Shown: positions 43,545 through 52,204 of the stretch, one piece after another | Position numbering within the stretch: the stretch's first letter is position 1 | Layout of the letters: the number at the start of each line of letters is the position of its first letter | Assembly (NCBI GenBank): GCA_036557785.1 | Contig: DATBGZ010000069.1 | Coordinates: 1-62,231 of the forward strand | Reading direction: 5' to 3' | Origin: DATBGZ01 sp036557785 | Lineage (GTDB): Bacteria; Actinomycetota; Actinomycetes; Mycobacteriales; Micromonosporaceae | DNA: 62,231 bases | Program-made: the position numbers and the translations under genes | Notes under the pieces: generated by a model | The model's input: the letters and a program-made list of their open reading frames with translations, nothing else | Databases searched by the model: none | What the model was told of the DNA's origin: nothing

Positions 43545-44777
43545 GTGACCGCTGTCAGCGCCGTCGAGCAGCCCGTAGCCCGTGCCCAAACCGGGCTCTC
43601 CCGCGTCTGTGACGCCTGCGGGGAGGCGACGCTGGTCCCGTTCGCCGACCTCGGCGAGATCCCGGTGCTCTGCGGCGTGCACTGGGCCGACGAGGCGGCC
43701 GCGGCTGCCAGCCCGGTCGGCACGATGCAGCTCGCCGTCTGCCCCGGCTGCGCGTACGTCCGCAACATCGCCTTCGACCCGGCCGTCATGGTCTACGACA
43801 CGACCATGGACACCAACCTGCACTTCTCCCCGGCGTTCCAGCAGTTCTCCGCGCAACTGGTGTCGCATCTGGCTGAGCGTTTCGATCTCTCGGGCCGGCT
43901 CGTCCTGGACATCGGCTGCGGACAGGGGGAGTTCCTGCGCGAGCTCTGCCACGTCGGCGGCTGCCGCGGGGTCGGCTACGACGCCATGTACGCGGGCACG
44001 CAGGGCCCCGACCCGTCGGGCGCTACCTTCCACAGTGGATTCGCCCCGCGCGGTTCGGACCTGCCCGCCTTCGACGTGGTGACGTCGCGGCACTGGTTCG
44101 AGCACATCGACGATCCGTACGACTTTCTGCGCGACCTTCGGGACCAGGCGGGGGACCGGCACGTGCGGGGCTACCTCGAGGTGCCTGACGCCTGCTATGA
44201 CCTGGCCACCGCCGGCTGGGAGGTCATCTACCCGCACGTCTCGTACTTCGACGCGTCCTCGTTGCGCCGGATCGTCGAGCGCGCCGGCTGGCGACCTGAC
44301 GCCACCGGTACCTACTTCAACGGCATGTTTCGCTTCATCGAGTTCTCCGCGAACGCTCCCGACCGGTCCGAGGACGCGCCGCGCGATGCGGGCCTGCCCG
44401 GCGCCGCCGACCGCGACCGTCAGCTCGCCGCGGTGGCCGGGTTCCCGGGACGTCACTTCGGCGAACGGGAGCGGTGGCGCGCCACGATCGCCTCGCTCGA
44501 CGAGGCGGGGGCGCGACCCGTGCTGTGGGGCGCGGGGTCGCGGGGCGTGCAGTTCCTGACCTTCGGCGACCCGGATCGGCGCTTGGCGGCAGTGGTCGAC
44601 CTCAACCCCCGCAAGTGGGGACGGTACCTGCCGGTGACGGCACACCGGGTCGACCCACCCGCCACCCTGACCGAGTTGCAGCCGCGCGCCGTGATCATCA
44701 CCAATCCGGCGTACCGCAGTGAGATCGCCGCCCAGCTCGCGGACCTCGGGGTAACCGCCGAGATCCTCGTCGCCTGA
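43545..44777 (+). CDS. Second methyltransferase with N-terminal zinc knuckle
   Basis: A 410-residue protein. N-terminal CDACGEA and CPGCAYVRN pairs form a metal knuckle, followed by a SAM domain with LVLDIGCGQGEFLRELC and a C-terminal Rossmann-like part with PVLWGAGSRGVQFLT. The architecture parallels the C-methyltransferase at the start of the operon. The sequence differs enough that a separate sugar substrate or a different methylation site is likely. The GTG at 43545 is preceded by AAGGGAG, and the gene ends the five-gene run. Confidence 0.88.
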   Translation: MTAVSAVEQPVARAQTGLSRVCDACGEATLVPFADLGEIPVLCGVHWADEAAAAASPVGTMQLAVCPGCAYVRNIAFDPAVMVYDTTMDTNLHFSPAFQQFSAQLVSHLAERFDLSGRLVLDIGCGQGEFLRELCHVGGCRGVGYDAMYAGTQGPDPSGATFHSGFAPRGSDLPAFDVVTSRHWFEHIDDPYDFLRDLRDQAGDRHVRGYLEVPDACYDLATAGWEVIYPHVSYFDASSLRRIVERAGWRPDATGTYFNGMFRFIEFSANAPDRSEDAPRDAGLPGAADRDRQLAAVAGFPGRHFGERERWRATIASLDEAGARPVLWGAGSRGVQFLTFGDPDRRLAAVVDLNPRKWGRYLPVTAHRVDPPATLTELQPRAVIITNPAYRSEIAAQLADLGVTAEILVA

Positions 44778-44800
44778 CCCGGCAGGCGGCCTGAGGCGAC

Positions 44801-44816
44801 ATCGGCCCTGGCCGAT
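44801..44816 (+). terminator. Hairpin after the sugar-modification operon
   Basis: ATCGGCC (44801-44807) and GGCCGAT (44810-44816) form a compact hairpin followed by ACTTCT. The longer flanking repeats GGCAGGC (44781-44787) and GCCTGCC further on may form an outer stem. This is the only obvious transcription end before the next gene. Confidence 0.35.
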
Positions 44817-44919
44817 ACTTCTGCACGCCACCGACGGGCCGCGGCCTGCCCTCGGTCGCTAGGCGGCTTCCCGCGTGAGCGGTCGAGCGCGTACCGCAAA
44901 CAGCGGCTACCCTGATTCA

Positions 44920-45666
44920 ATGTCAGACGCCGGCAGCACGGTTGCGCGCTATGACGAGTTGGCGGAGTTCTATGTTGCTGAGGTCGGCGATTCGGTCAGC
45001 GACCCCGGTACCGCGGCCCTGCTGGACCTGGCCGGCTCGGTGGCCGGCCTCCGGGTGCTCGACCTCGCATGCGGCCATGGTCGGGTCAGCCGGGAACTGG
45101 CCCGCCGCGGCGCGACCGTCACCGGTCTCGACCTGTCTGCCGCCCTGTTGGCGAAGGCACGCATTGCTGAACGCGAAGCGCCACTGGGCATCGCTTACAT
45201 CGAGGGCGATGTGGCCACAGTGGACAGCCGCCGCACTGGGCCGTTCGACGGCGTGGTGTGCAACTACGGGCTGGCGGACATCGACGACCTCCGGGGTGCG
45301 CTGGACAGGGTGGTACGCGCGCTGAAGCCCGGCGCGTGGTTCGTCTTCTCTCTACTGCACCCCTGCTTCCCCGGCTGGGGCCCGGACATCTCCAGCGCCT
45401 GGCCACCCGCTGGGTACTTCTCGGAGGGCTGGTGGCTCGCCGACGCGCACTCGTCCGCGCTGCGCCGCCGCGTCGGAGCCAACCACCGGACGTTGTCGAC
45501 CTACCTGAACGAACTCGCCGGCCACGGGCTGATCGTCGCGCGGGTGGTGGAGCCGCATCCGCCGGCGGCCTGGCTCACCGACCGGCCGCTCTCCGAGCCG
45601 GTCCCCACCTTTCTCACCATGCGCTGCACGGCGTCCAGCGCCAATGTCGCGAAGCGTCCCGGATAG
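44920..45666 (+). CDS. Class I SAM-dependent methyltransferase
   Basis: A 248-residue methyltransferase (ATG 44920). Motif I is VLDLACGHGRVSRELARRG, motif II is IEGDVATV, and FDGVVCNYGLADIDDL plus ALKPGAWFVFSLLHPCFPGW complete the fold. It resembles ubiquinone/menaquinone-type and small-molecule methyltransferases. The substrate cannot be inferred. It stands alone between the sugar operon and the converging dehydrogenase operon. Confidence 0.9.
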   Translation: MSDAGSTVARYDELAEFYVAEVGDSVSDPGTAALLDLAGSVAGLRVLDLACGHGRVSRELARRGATVTGLDLSAALLAKARIAEREAPLGIAYIEGDVATVDSRRTGPFDGVVCNYGLADIDDLRGALDRVVRALKPGAWFVFSLLHPCFPGWGPDISSAWPPAGYFSEGWWLADAHSSALRRRVGANHRTLSTYLNELAGHGLIVARVVEPHPPAAWLTDRPLSEPVPTFLTMRCTASSANVAKRPG

Positions 45667-45804
45667 AGTCGGGTCGTGTCTGAGACCGTGGCGCAGAGCC
45701 GGGGAGAACGTCGCGGCCGGCACGACGATGCGATCACCGCCGTCACCTCGGCTTCTTCGCCAGCGCCTGGTTCGGTTGGCCGCAGGCCGAGCCACCGGCG
45801 TGGC

Positions 45805-45858
45805 TCGCGCTTGATCGCCCGCGCTCGATCGCGCGCTTGATTGCTCGCGCTAGATCGC
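45805..45858. repeat. Four imperfect CGCGCT-GAT repeats at the end of the dehydrogenase gene
   Basis: Four copies of a 12-14-nt unit of the form CGCGCT(T/C/A)GAT(C/T)G lie in a row. The last copy contains the stop codon of the minus-strand dehydrogenase gene (TAG, complement of 45850-45852). Each unit holds a GATC-centred near-palindrome. The remainder of the 45667-45849 gap shows no gene. Confidence 0.6.
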
Positions 45859-47109
45859 CTCGACGTTGGGTCCGGCAGGCAGGCGCCTGCGGGTATCGAG
45901 CACGAAATGAGCCTGCCCGCCGATCATGTCGTAGTCGAACTCGTCGTGGTCGGCGAGCAGGACGACCGCATCGGCGGCGGCCACCTCCTCAGTGGTCAGG
46001 ACGACCCGGGTCAGGTCGTCGAGACCGTGGACGGCCTCCAGGACGTGCGGGTCGGCCGCGCGCACATCGGCGCCGAGCGTGGTGAGCAACTGGGCCACCC
46101 GCACCGCGGGGGACTCCCGAGCGTCGCCGGTGTTCTTCTTGTACGCCAAGCCGAGCAGCAGGATGCGTGAGCCGTTGACGGCCTGCCGGCGCCGGTTGAG
46201 CGCGTCCGCCAAGCGGCGTACGACGTAGTCCGGCATGTGGTTGTTGACGTCGTTGGCGAGCTCGACGAATCGGAAGGTCTGGCCGAGTTTGCGCTCGACC
46301 CGCCAGGACAGGTACGAGGGGTCGATAGGCAGGCAGTGCCCGCCCACGCCAGGCCCCGGGGTGAACCGCATGAACCCGAACGGCTTGCTCGATGCCGCGT
46401 CGATGGCCTGCCACACATCGATGTCCAGATCGTGCGCCAGCATGGCGACCTCGTTGATCAGGGCGATGTTGACGTGCCGGAACGTGTTCTCCAGCAGCTT
46501 GGCCAGCTCCGCCTCCCGCGGCGAGTTGACCACCACCGTCGTCTCGACGACCCCGTCGTAGAACTCCCGGACGGCTCGCAGCGAAGCATCATCGATGCCC
46601 GAGACGATCTTCGGAGTGTTGGTCACGTTCCAGACCGGGTTGCCCGGGTCGATCCGCTCCGGGCTGAAGCCGAGATGGAAGTCCGGTCCGGCGACAAGCC
46701 CCGACGCCTTCTCGAGGATCGGCGCGACGACCTCCTGCGTGGTCCCGGGGTACGTGGTGGACTCCAGCACGACCGTCGCGCCGGGACGCAGGTAGCGTCC
46801 GAGGGTCGCGGCCGACTGCTCGACGTACGACAGGTCGGGCGCGCCGTCGCGCAACGGTGTGGGCACGGTGATGATCGCGATGTCAAAGTCCGCGCAGTCG
46901 TCCGGGTTGGTCGTGGCCCGGTACCGGCCTGACTCGTGGGCCTGCTTCAGCCTCGCTGCCGGCACGTCCTCCACATAGGAGTCTCCCGCCACGAGACGGC
47001 CGACGCGGGCGGTGTCCACGTCGTACCCGATGACGTCGTGTCCACATTCGGCCGCGCGAACGGCGAGCGGCAGGCCGACGTAGCCCTGACCAGCGATGAC
47101 GACACGCAC
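45850..47109 (-). CDS. Nucleotide-sugar dehydrogenase (UDP-ManNAcA/UDP-GlcA type)
   Basis: A 419-residue enzyme oxidising a UDP-sugar C6 hydroxyl to the acid with two NAD+. The N-terminal Rossmann motif is AGQGYVGLPLA, and the catalytic Cys259 lies in GVGGHCLPIDPSYL. The C-terminal domain has LLLGLAYKKNTGDARESPA. GTG 47109 is supported by AAGGAGG just upstream. WecC-like members give UDP-ManNAc uronate and others give UDP-glucuronate; the two cannot be separated by eye. It lies directly downstream of the TagA/WecG transferase gene. This supports a ManNAc-type sugar. Confidence 0.93.
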   Translation of the reverse strand: MRVVIAGQGYVGLPLAVRAAECGHDVIGYDVDTARVGRLVAGDSYVEDVPAARLKQAHESGRYRATTNPDDCADFDIAIITVPTPLRDGAPDLSYVEQSAATLGRYLRPGATVVLESTTYPGTTQEVVAPILEKASGLVAGPDFHLGFSPERIDPGNPVWNVTNTPKIVSGIDDASLRAVREFYDGVVETTVVVNSPREAELAKLLENTFRHVNIALINEVAMLAHDLDIDVWQAIDAASSKPFGFMRFTPGPGVGGHCLPIDPSYLSWRVERKLGQTFRFVELANDVNNHMPDYVVRRLADALNRRRQAVNGSRILLLGLAYKKNTGDARESPAVRVAQLLTTLGADVRAADPHVLEAVHGLDDLTRVVLTTEEVAAADAVVLLADHDEFDYDMIGGQAHFVLDTRRRLPAGPNVEAI

Positions 47110-47119
47110 CGTGCCTCCT

Positions 47120-47956
47120 TTAGCGTTCGGCCTCGCGGCCGGGGCGCGCAGGCACCGCCTTGGCAGCCCAGGCGAGTCGCTCCCGCGCGACGATCGTGAG
47201 GAAGGCGACGTTGGTCGTGAGGTATCTCCCGCCGAGTCGCCGCGGCTCCTGCGCCGCCCGGTAGAGCCACTCCAGGCCCAGCCGCTGCCACGTCCTTGGT
47301 GCCCGTCGAACCACTCCGGCGAGCACATCGAACGATCCACCGACGCCGTGCACCACGCTGGCGCCGGTCCGCTGCCCGTACGTAGCGACGAAGGTCTCCT
47401 TCTTCGGCGACGTCATGCCCAGGAACAGCAGCTTGGCGCCGGACTCGGCGATCTCGTCCGCGATCCCCGGCGCCTCGTCGTCGCCGAAGTAGCCGTGCCG
47501 GCCCCCCGCGATCTTCAGGCCGGGCAGGTCGACCCGCAGCCGGCGGGTCATCTCCGCGAGCACCTCGGGTCGGGCACCGAGGAAGTAGACGGGCAGTCCG
47601 CGCTTCTCCGCTTCGGCGAGCAGCCGCTGGAACAGGTCGATCCCCGCCACGCGTTCGGTGAGCGGCGCGCGCAGCAGTCGGCTGGCCCAGACGACGGACT
47701 GTCCGTCGGCGACGATCACGCCGCATCCGGCGACGGCCTCCCGGAGCGTGGCGTCCTGCTGCATCTTGACGATCTTGGCAGCGTTCACGACGCCGATCTC
47801 GAGCAGCTCGCCGGAGTCGGTGGCGGCCAGGCAGCGCTGCACGGTCTGCTCCATCGTCAGGTTGTCAATGCGCAGACCGAACAGGTCACGGAACTCGGCC
47901 GCTCGGTCGGGGCCTTCCGCCTGGTGCGGGACGCGCGCGACGGGCACGGCCCTCAC
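47120..47956 (-). CDS. WecG/TagA/CpsF family glycosyltransferase
   Basis: A 278-residue glycosyltransferase (family 26). It contains VVNAAKIVKMQQDATLREAVAGCGVIVADGQSVVWASRL, the PVYFLGARPEVL segment and FLGMTSPKKETFV, all typical of enzymes that add N-acetylmannosamine(uronic acid) to a lipid-linked sugar. The GTG at 47956 is preferred because it overlaps the upstream gene's TGA by 4 nt. It is likely to add the second sugar of the repeat unit on an undecaprenyl-linked primer made elsewhere. Confidence 0.92.
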   Translation of the reverse strand: MRAVPVARVPHQAEGPDRAAEFRDLFGLRIDNLTMEQTVQRCLAATDSGELLEIGVVNAAKIVKMQQDATLREAVAGCGVIVADGQSVVWASRLLRAPLTERVAGIDLFQRLLAEAEKRGLPVYFLGARPEVLAEMTRRLRVDLPGLKIAGGRHGYFGDDEAPGIADEIAESGAKLLFLGMTSPKKETFVATYGQRTGASVVHGVGGSFDVLAGVVRRAPRTWQRLGLEWLYRAAQEPRRLGGRYLTTNVAFLTIVARERLAWAAKAVPARPGREAER

Positions 47957-49116
47957 CCCGCTGCCCGGTCGATGCCGCCGAGCCAGGCGAACAGCAACCA
48001 ACCGAACTCGTACGGCCGGCACTCGCGGTCGACGGCCTCGGGTGGGTAGACCCGGTCGAGGCCGGGCACCCGCAGGCCGGGCGAGGCCAGGCTCGCTATC
48101 GAGTTCAGGCCTCGGACGACCTTCTTGGGGTCACCGCGGAACACCTTCCGCCACGTGACGCCCTCCTCGTCGTGGATCATCGGCTCGCCGCCCTCGCCGA
48201 GCTCGCTCGGTCCGGCGATCCAGCGCAGGCCCCGCAGGATCGGCTCGCAGAAGTCGTCGCCGGCCGCCTCGGCGAGGTCCAGCAGCGCCATGGGCGCCAT
48301 CGCGTGCTGGTGCACGGTGTAGACGGGGTAGCCCTCGATCACGTCGCCGGTCCGCGCGTCGTAGTGCCACCACCACTGGCCGTCGGCGCCCTGCACCTGG
48401 CAGATCTGGCGGGCACAGGCCCCGGCCGCGGCCAGGGCTGCGCGATCGTCGCCGCTCGCATGGAGACGGGCCAGGGCCTGGATCGGGTACACCTGGTCGG
48501 CGAAGCAGGCAACGTGGGCACGGTAGCCACGAACCAGGCCCGGGCCGGTCACGTGCGGGAAGATCGGGCTACCCGGGCGCCGGGAGCCGAGCAGGCGCTC
48601 CCTCGCAGCATCGAGATATTCTTCGACATCAATCTGATCCCGCGCCGCCGCGAGCGCGGCCACGACCCAGGCGATCTCAACGACGTACTCCGCGGCGCTC
48701 AGGCGGTCCAGCGCGCGCAGGCGGCCGAGCGCCAGCGGGAGCATCGGGTGGTGCGACTGAGCCGCGGCCCAGGCGACCAGGGCCGCGTCGCCGAGGTTCG
48801 TGTCATCACTCAGGCGCTTGATCAGGTTGGCGATCAAGTCCTCGAGCGGCTGCCCGCCCAGCGCCCGGCTCTGCTCGGACGGCGGCAGCCAGTGCACGCC
48901 GAGGGCGACGATGGCGCTGTAGCGCAGGCTGATGCCGCGGACCTCGCCATCGAGCTCCCCGGCCGGGCTTCGAGTGAAGGCACGGGTGAAGCAGAAGCTG
49001 TCCTCCTGCGCGACATACATCCGGGGAAGGCCGTCTATCGCCAAGCGCGTCAGCCGGTCCAGCAGCGACGCGTCCCTCGGGTCGTCCAGCGTCAGCCGCC
49101 GCGTTGGTACTGCCAC
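47953..49116 (-). CDS. Probable alpha/alpha-toroid protein of the glycan locus, unknown function
   Basis: A 387-residue soluble protein rich in helices. Repeated helical hairpins and aromatic/acidic patches (DGQWWWHYDARTGDVIEGYPVYTVHQHAMAPMALLDLAE in outline; FGWLLFAWLGG at the end) resemble six-hairpin glycosidase or uronate-epimerase-like toroids. No catalytic pair is evident and no signal peptide is present. It overlaps the glycosyltransferase gene by 4 nt, so a role in handling the same sugar or lipid intermediate is likely. Its function is not known. Confidence 0.75.
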   Translation of the reverse strand: MAVPTRRLTLDDPRDASLLDRLTRLAIDGLPRMYVAQEDSFCFTRAFTRSPAGELDGEVRGISLRYSAIVALGVHWLPPSEQSRALGGQPLEDLIANLIKRLSDDTNLGDAALVAWAAAQSHHPMLPLALGRLRALDRLSAAEYVVEIAWVVAALAAARDQIDVEEYLDAARERLLGSRRPGSPIFPHVTGPGLVRGYRAHVACFADQVYPIQALARLHASGDDRAALAAAGACARQICQVQGADGQWWWHYDARTGDVIEGYPVYTVHQHAMAPMALLDLAEAAGDDFCEPILRGLRWIAGPSELGEGGEPMIHDEEGVTWRKVFRGDPKKVVRGLNSIASLASPGLRVPGLDRVYPPEAVDRECRPYEFGWLLFAWLGGIDRAAG

Positions 49117-49236
49117 GTGACCCCTCTCGTGCCCTGCTCGACAAATCGCCGGTCAACGAATTGCCGCGCGATGAATCGCCGCGCCGCGATGTGATCGCAG
49201 GCTACCGATCGCGGTTGCCGACGAGAAAGCGATTCG

Positions 49237-49255
49237 GCTGACATCTAGCTGACAT
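49237..49255. promoter_or_regulatory. Direct repeat GCTGACAT with 11-bp period
   Basis: GCTGACAT occurs at 49237-49244 and again at 49248-49255, separated by CTA. An 11-bp period places both copies on the same face of the helix, as in response-regulator operators such as PhoP boxes. It lies about 120 nt upstream of the minus-strand operon that starts at 49116, within the 188-nt gap 49117-49304. Confidence 0.4.
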
Positions 49256-49304
49256 GCCCCCGTGTGACGGATCCAGGACGTGCCCACCGGTTCTCCACAG
49301 TGGA

Positions 49305-50141
49305 CTACGCGCGGCTGCTGTCGTCGCGTAACCAGGTCGAGAAGTCGCCACGCCGGATGGGCCGCCGCGCCCGCTGCCGCGCGACGATGGTGACCGCCAG
49401 GAACACGGCCAACTGGGGGGCGAGGACCGGTCGGCGACGCAGGATCCCGACCAGATCGGCGCGCGACGTGCGGGCTGCGGCCGCCGCCGGGGTGACCCCA
49501 GCCAGTTGGCTCACGGCGGTCTGTGACCGCACTCGCCGCCGGATGAGGTCGCCGACCGTACGCGGCGCGTGCACCACGACCATGGCCGCCGAGACGACCT
49601 TCCGCTCCGCGTCGCTGAAGGCCACCGACGCGGCGAGATCGTCGCCCATCACCTCGGGCATCGAGACGATGCGGTGGTGGCCCGCCTCGCTGACCCCGAT
49701 CACCCCCCGGCCGTAGAGTCCCGAGCGGACAGAGGGCAACTGGTCCCAGATGTCGTAGTACCACCGGACCGGCCAGGCGCTGCTGTCGCGCACGACGAGG
49801 CGACGCGGGCCCACGGCCAGGACACCCGGCTCTTCGAGGGCGTCGGCGAGCGCGCGGGCGGCGCCCGCGGTGAGCTCGATATCGGCATCGACGTAGAGAC
49901 GCGGAAAGCCCTTCGCGTGCTCGTCGCCGAGCCGCAGTGCTGCGTGCTTCGATGCCGTGGGCGACTCCACGACCCGCACATCCGGGCCGTGGTCGGCAGC
50001 GATGCTCGCGGTGTCGTCGGTGCAGCCATTGGGAACGACCACGATGTCGAACTCGCCCGGTTCCGCGCCGGCCAGCAGGCCATCGAGCAACCGACCGATG
50101 ACCCGGGCCTCATTGTGCGCCGGGATCACGACGCTGATCAC
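49305..50141 (-). CDS. Glycosyltransferase family 2
   Basis: A 278-residue GT-A enzyme opening with SVVIPAHNEARVIGRLLDGLL. It has VVPNGCTDDTASIA as the nucleotide-binding region and LYVDADIELT with the DxD metal motif. It continues with GVSEAGHHRIVSMPEVMGDD, in which EVMGDD carries the catalytic ED-type acid. There is no membrane helix except a weakly hydrophobic C-terminal part (PQLAVFLAVTIVA). It marks the right end of the polysaccharide locus; the next gene belongs to the conserved polar-growth pair. Confidence 0.92.
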   Translation of the reverse strand: MISVVIPAHNEARVIGRLLDGLLAGAEPGEFDIVVVPNGCTDDTASIAADHGPDVRVVESPTASKHAALRLGDEHAKGFPRLYVDADIELTAGAARALADALEEPGVLAVGPRRLVVRDSSAWPVRWYYDIWDQLPSVRSGLYGRGVIGVSEAGHHRIVSMPEVMGDDLAASVAFSDAERKVVSAAMVVVHAPRTVGDLIRRRVRSQTAVSQLAGVTPAAAAARTSRADLVGILRRRPVLAPQLAVFLAVTIVARQRARRPIRRGDFSTWLRDDSSRA

Positions 50142-50200
50142 CGGATGAGTATGGACGAAGCCGGCCGCACTGACCGGGCGTCTTGCCCTGACGGGTCGCG

Positions 50201-52108
50201 CTATGTCGGGATGCCGACCGGGAACTCGTTCGTTCCTGACCCGGAGACCGACGCCGTGCCCGCGTCATCTATCGCTGCCTTCGGCTCAACCGAGACCTCG
50301 GCCTCGGCCGCCAGGCCAGGCTCCGCCGCCTCAGGCTCAACCGCGGCGTCGGTCGCCACCATCGCTCCGGGCTCCGGCAGGGCTTCGGGCCCTGGCAGAG
50401 CCTCGGGCAGAGCGGCGAGGCCGGGTTCGGGGTCAGCGCCGGTCGCGACATCGTCCACTCTGGACTCTGTCGGCGCCGGTTCCGCCACGATGGTGGCGGG
50501 CGACTCCGCGGTCGCGGGCTCGGGGGTCTCGGGCTCTGCGATAGCAGGCTCTGCGGTCATGGACTCTGCGGTCATGGACTCTGCGGTGCCGGCCCGCTGC
50601 ACCGGCAGCACCGGCAGCACCGGCTCCCAGGCGGGAGCCGCACTGAGCTGTGCCGCGCCCCATCCGTTGGTCTCGTGCGAGGTGTGACCGTTGGTCGGGA
50701 CGGACACGGGCTCGGACGAGGCGGCCGGTTCCGCCACCACCTCGTCACCGCGGAAAGGGTCCACACCCTCCTGGGCCGACGCCTCGGCCGGCACGACGGT
50801 ATCGCTGGACTGGTCGGTCGTCGCCCTCTCACCGCTGTCCCCGTGCCGGACCGCGCCGGCCTCGGCCAGCGCCGCGCCGGCGGCCTCGAGCGCCGCGTCG
50901 GTGGAGGCGAGCCGGGCGGCGTCCTCCCGGGCCCGCGCCAGCAGCTGCTCTGCCTGTTCGCGGGCTCGCGTGATGAGCTCCTGCGCCTCGGCGTGTGCCC
51001 GCGCCCGAGCCTGCTCGGCCTCGGTCGCCGCCTGGTGCGCGTTGAAGACCTGCTCGTCGATCTGCGCCCGCAGCCCGCTCGCGTAGGCCTCGGCGTCGGC
51101 CCGCACTTCGCGCACCGTCGCGGCCGCCGTGGCCTCCGCCTCCGCGAGCTCACGCTCCACAGTGGTGCGTCGCTGGGCGTGCTCCTGCTCGGACTCGACG
51201 CGCCGCCGGGTCAGCTCCGCCTCGAGCTCGGCCGCGCGGGCCGCGGCGATCGCCTCGACCTCACCCAACCGAGCGGTCACGACTGCCTCGACCTCGGCGT
51301 GCTGGTTGGCGAAGGTCTGGTCGGCGGACTCGCGTGCCGACCGGATCTCCGCCTCGACGGTCTCGCGCGCGGTGCGGATCTCGGCCTCGGCGGCGGCCCG
51401 ACGCTCCTCCAGCTCACGGGCGAGGGATGCCCGCTGACCGGCGGCCTCGTCCTCGACCTGCTTGCGTACCGCCGCGGCGTGCGCCTCGGTCTCGGCACGG
51501 ACCTTGTCCGCGTACGCCTTGGTGGCATCGCCGACCCGGGTCGACTCCTGCAGCGCCGCGGTGTAGAGAGCGTCCACATCGGACCGAACCCGGGTGGCGT
51601 AGGCCTTGGCCGCCTCGACCTCCTTCGCCAGCTCCTCGCGACGATTCGCGGCCGCCGCCTCCTCGTCGGCGCGGCGCGTCGCGAACGTGGACTCGAAGTT
51701 GTTCGCCGCCTCGGCCGCGCGTGCGTCGAGCTCGGCGCGGGCACGCGCGATCGCCGCCTCGCGCTCGGCGAGCTCGCGGGTGACCCGGTCGCGGATGTCG
51801 GCCGCCTGCTCCTCGGCGAGGGCGAGGATCTGCTCCGCCCGCGCGCCGAGATGACGGAAGTTGGCCGACTCCCCGGGCGCGCCCATCAGCCGCCGCGCGG
51901 TCGACAGCTCGAGCTGCAGTTGCTGGAGCTGCTGGTTGAGCAGGTTGACCTGGGTGGCCAGCTCGTTGCGCTCGGCGACGAGCGCGGCAACCTCGGCCTC
52001 GATCTGCTGGACGTACCGGTCGACCTGCCGCTTGTCGTAGCCGCGCAGGGCGAGCTCGAAGGTGGGCTCGGTCGAGGCGCCGAAGGGGAACGAATCGCCC
52101 GAAGACAT
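50201..52108 (-). CDS. DivIVA-domain long coiled-coil protein (Scy/FilP-like), 635 residues
   Basis: A cytoskeletal-type protein. The N-terminal DivIVA-like segment is FELALRGYDKRQVDRYVQQIEAEV (about residues 17-40). A coiled coil of about 350 residues rich in Ala/Glu/Arg follows, in which short heptad blocks recur. The last 220 residues are a Pro/Ala/Glu-rich disordered tail with repeats such as ESMTAESMTAEP. In Streptomyces the equivalent place, next to the epimerase gene mce, holds filP and scy, which organise hyphal tips. The protein is expected at the growing pole. Confidence 0.88.
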   Translation of the reverse strand: MSSGDSFPFGASTEPTFELALRGYDKRQVDRYVQQIEAEVAALVAERNELATQVNLLNQQLQQLQLELSTARRLMGAPGESANFRHLGARAEQILALAEEQAADIRDRVTRELAEREAAIARARAELDARAAEAANNFESTFATRRADEEAAAANRREELAKEVEAAKAYATRVRSDVDALYTAALQESTRVGDATKAYADKVRAETEAHAAAVRKQVEDEAAGQRASLARELEERRAAAEAEIRTARETVEAEIRSARESADQTFANQHAEVEAVVTARLGEVEAIAAARAAELEAELTRRRVESEQEHAQRRTTVERELAEAEATAAATVREVRADAEAYASGLRAQIDEQVFNAHQAATEAEQARARAHAEAQELITRAREQAEQLLARAREDAARLASTDAALEAAGAALAEAGAVRHGDSGERATTDQSSDTVVPAEASAQEGVDPFRGDEVVAEPAASSEPVSVPTNGHTSHETNGWGAAQLSAAPAWEPVLPVLPVQRAGTAESMTAESMTAEPAIAEPETPEPATAESPATIVAEPAPTESRVDDVATGADPEPGLAALPEALPGPEALPEPGAMVATDAAVEPEAAEPGLAAEAEVSVEPKAAIDDAGTASVSGSGTNEFPVGIPT

Positions 52109-52204
52109 GCCCTACATCCTCACACGTCTGGACGCGACACGCATGCGCGGATTCCTGACTGCGCCGGCGTGTCGCGCGATTTCTGTCCACTGTGGTGTAA
52201 AGCG

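Noticed and set aside
43545..44777. Second zinc-knuckle methyltransferase considered as a degraded copy of the first
   Set aside because: The SAM-binding motif, both cysteine pairs and the C-terminal domain are intact and the frame is uninterrupted, so it is a functional paralogue rather than a pseudogene.
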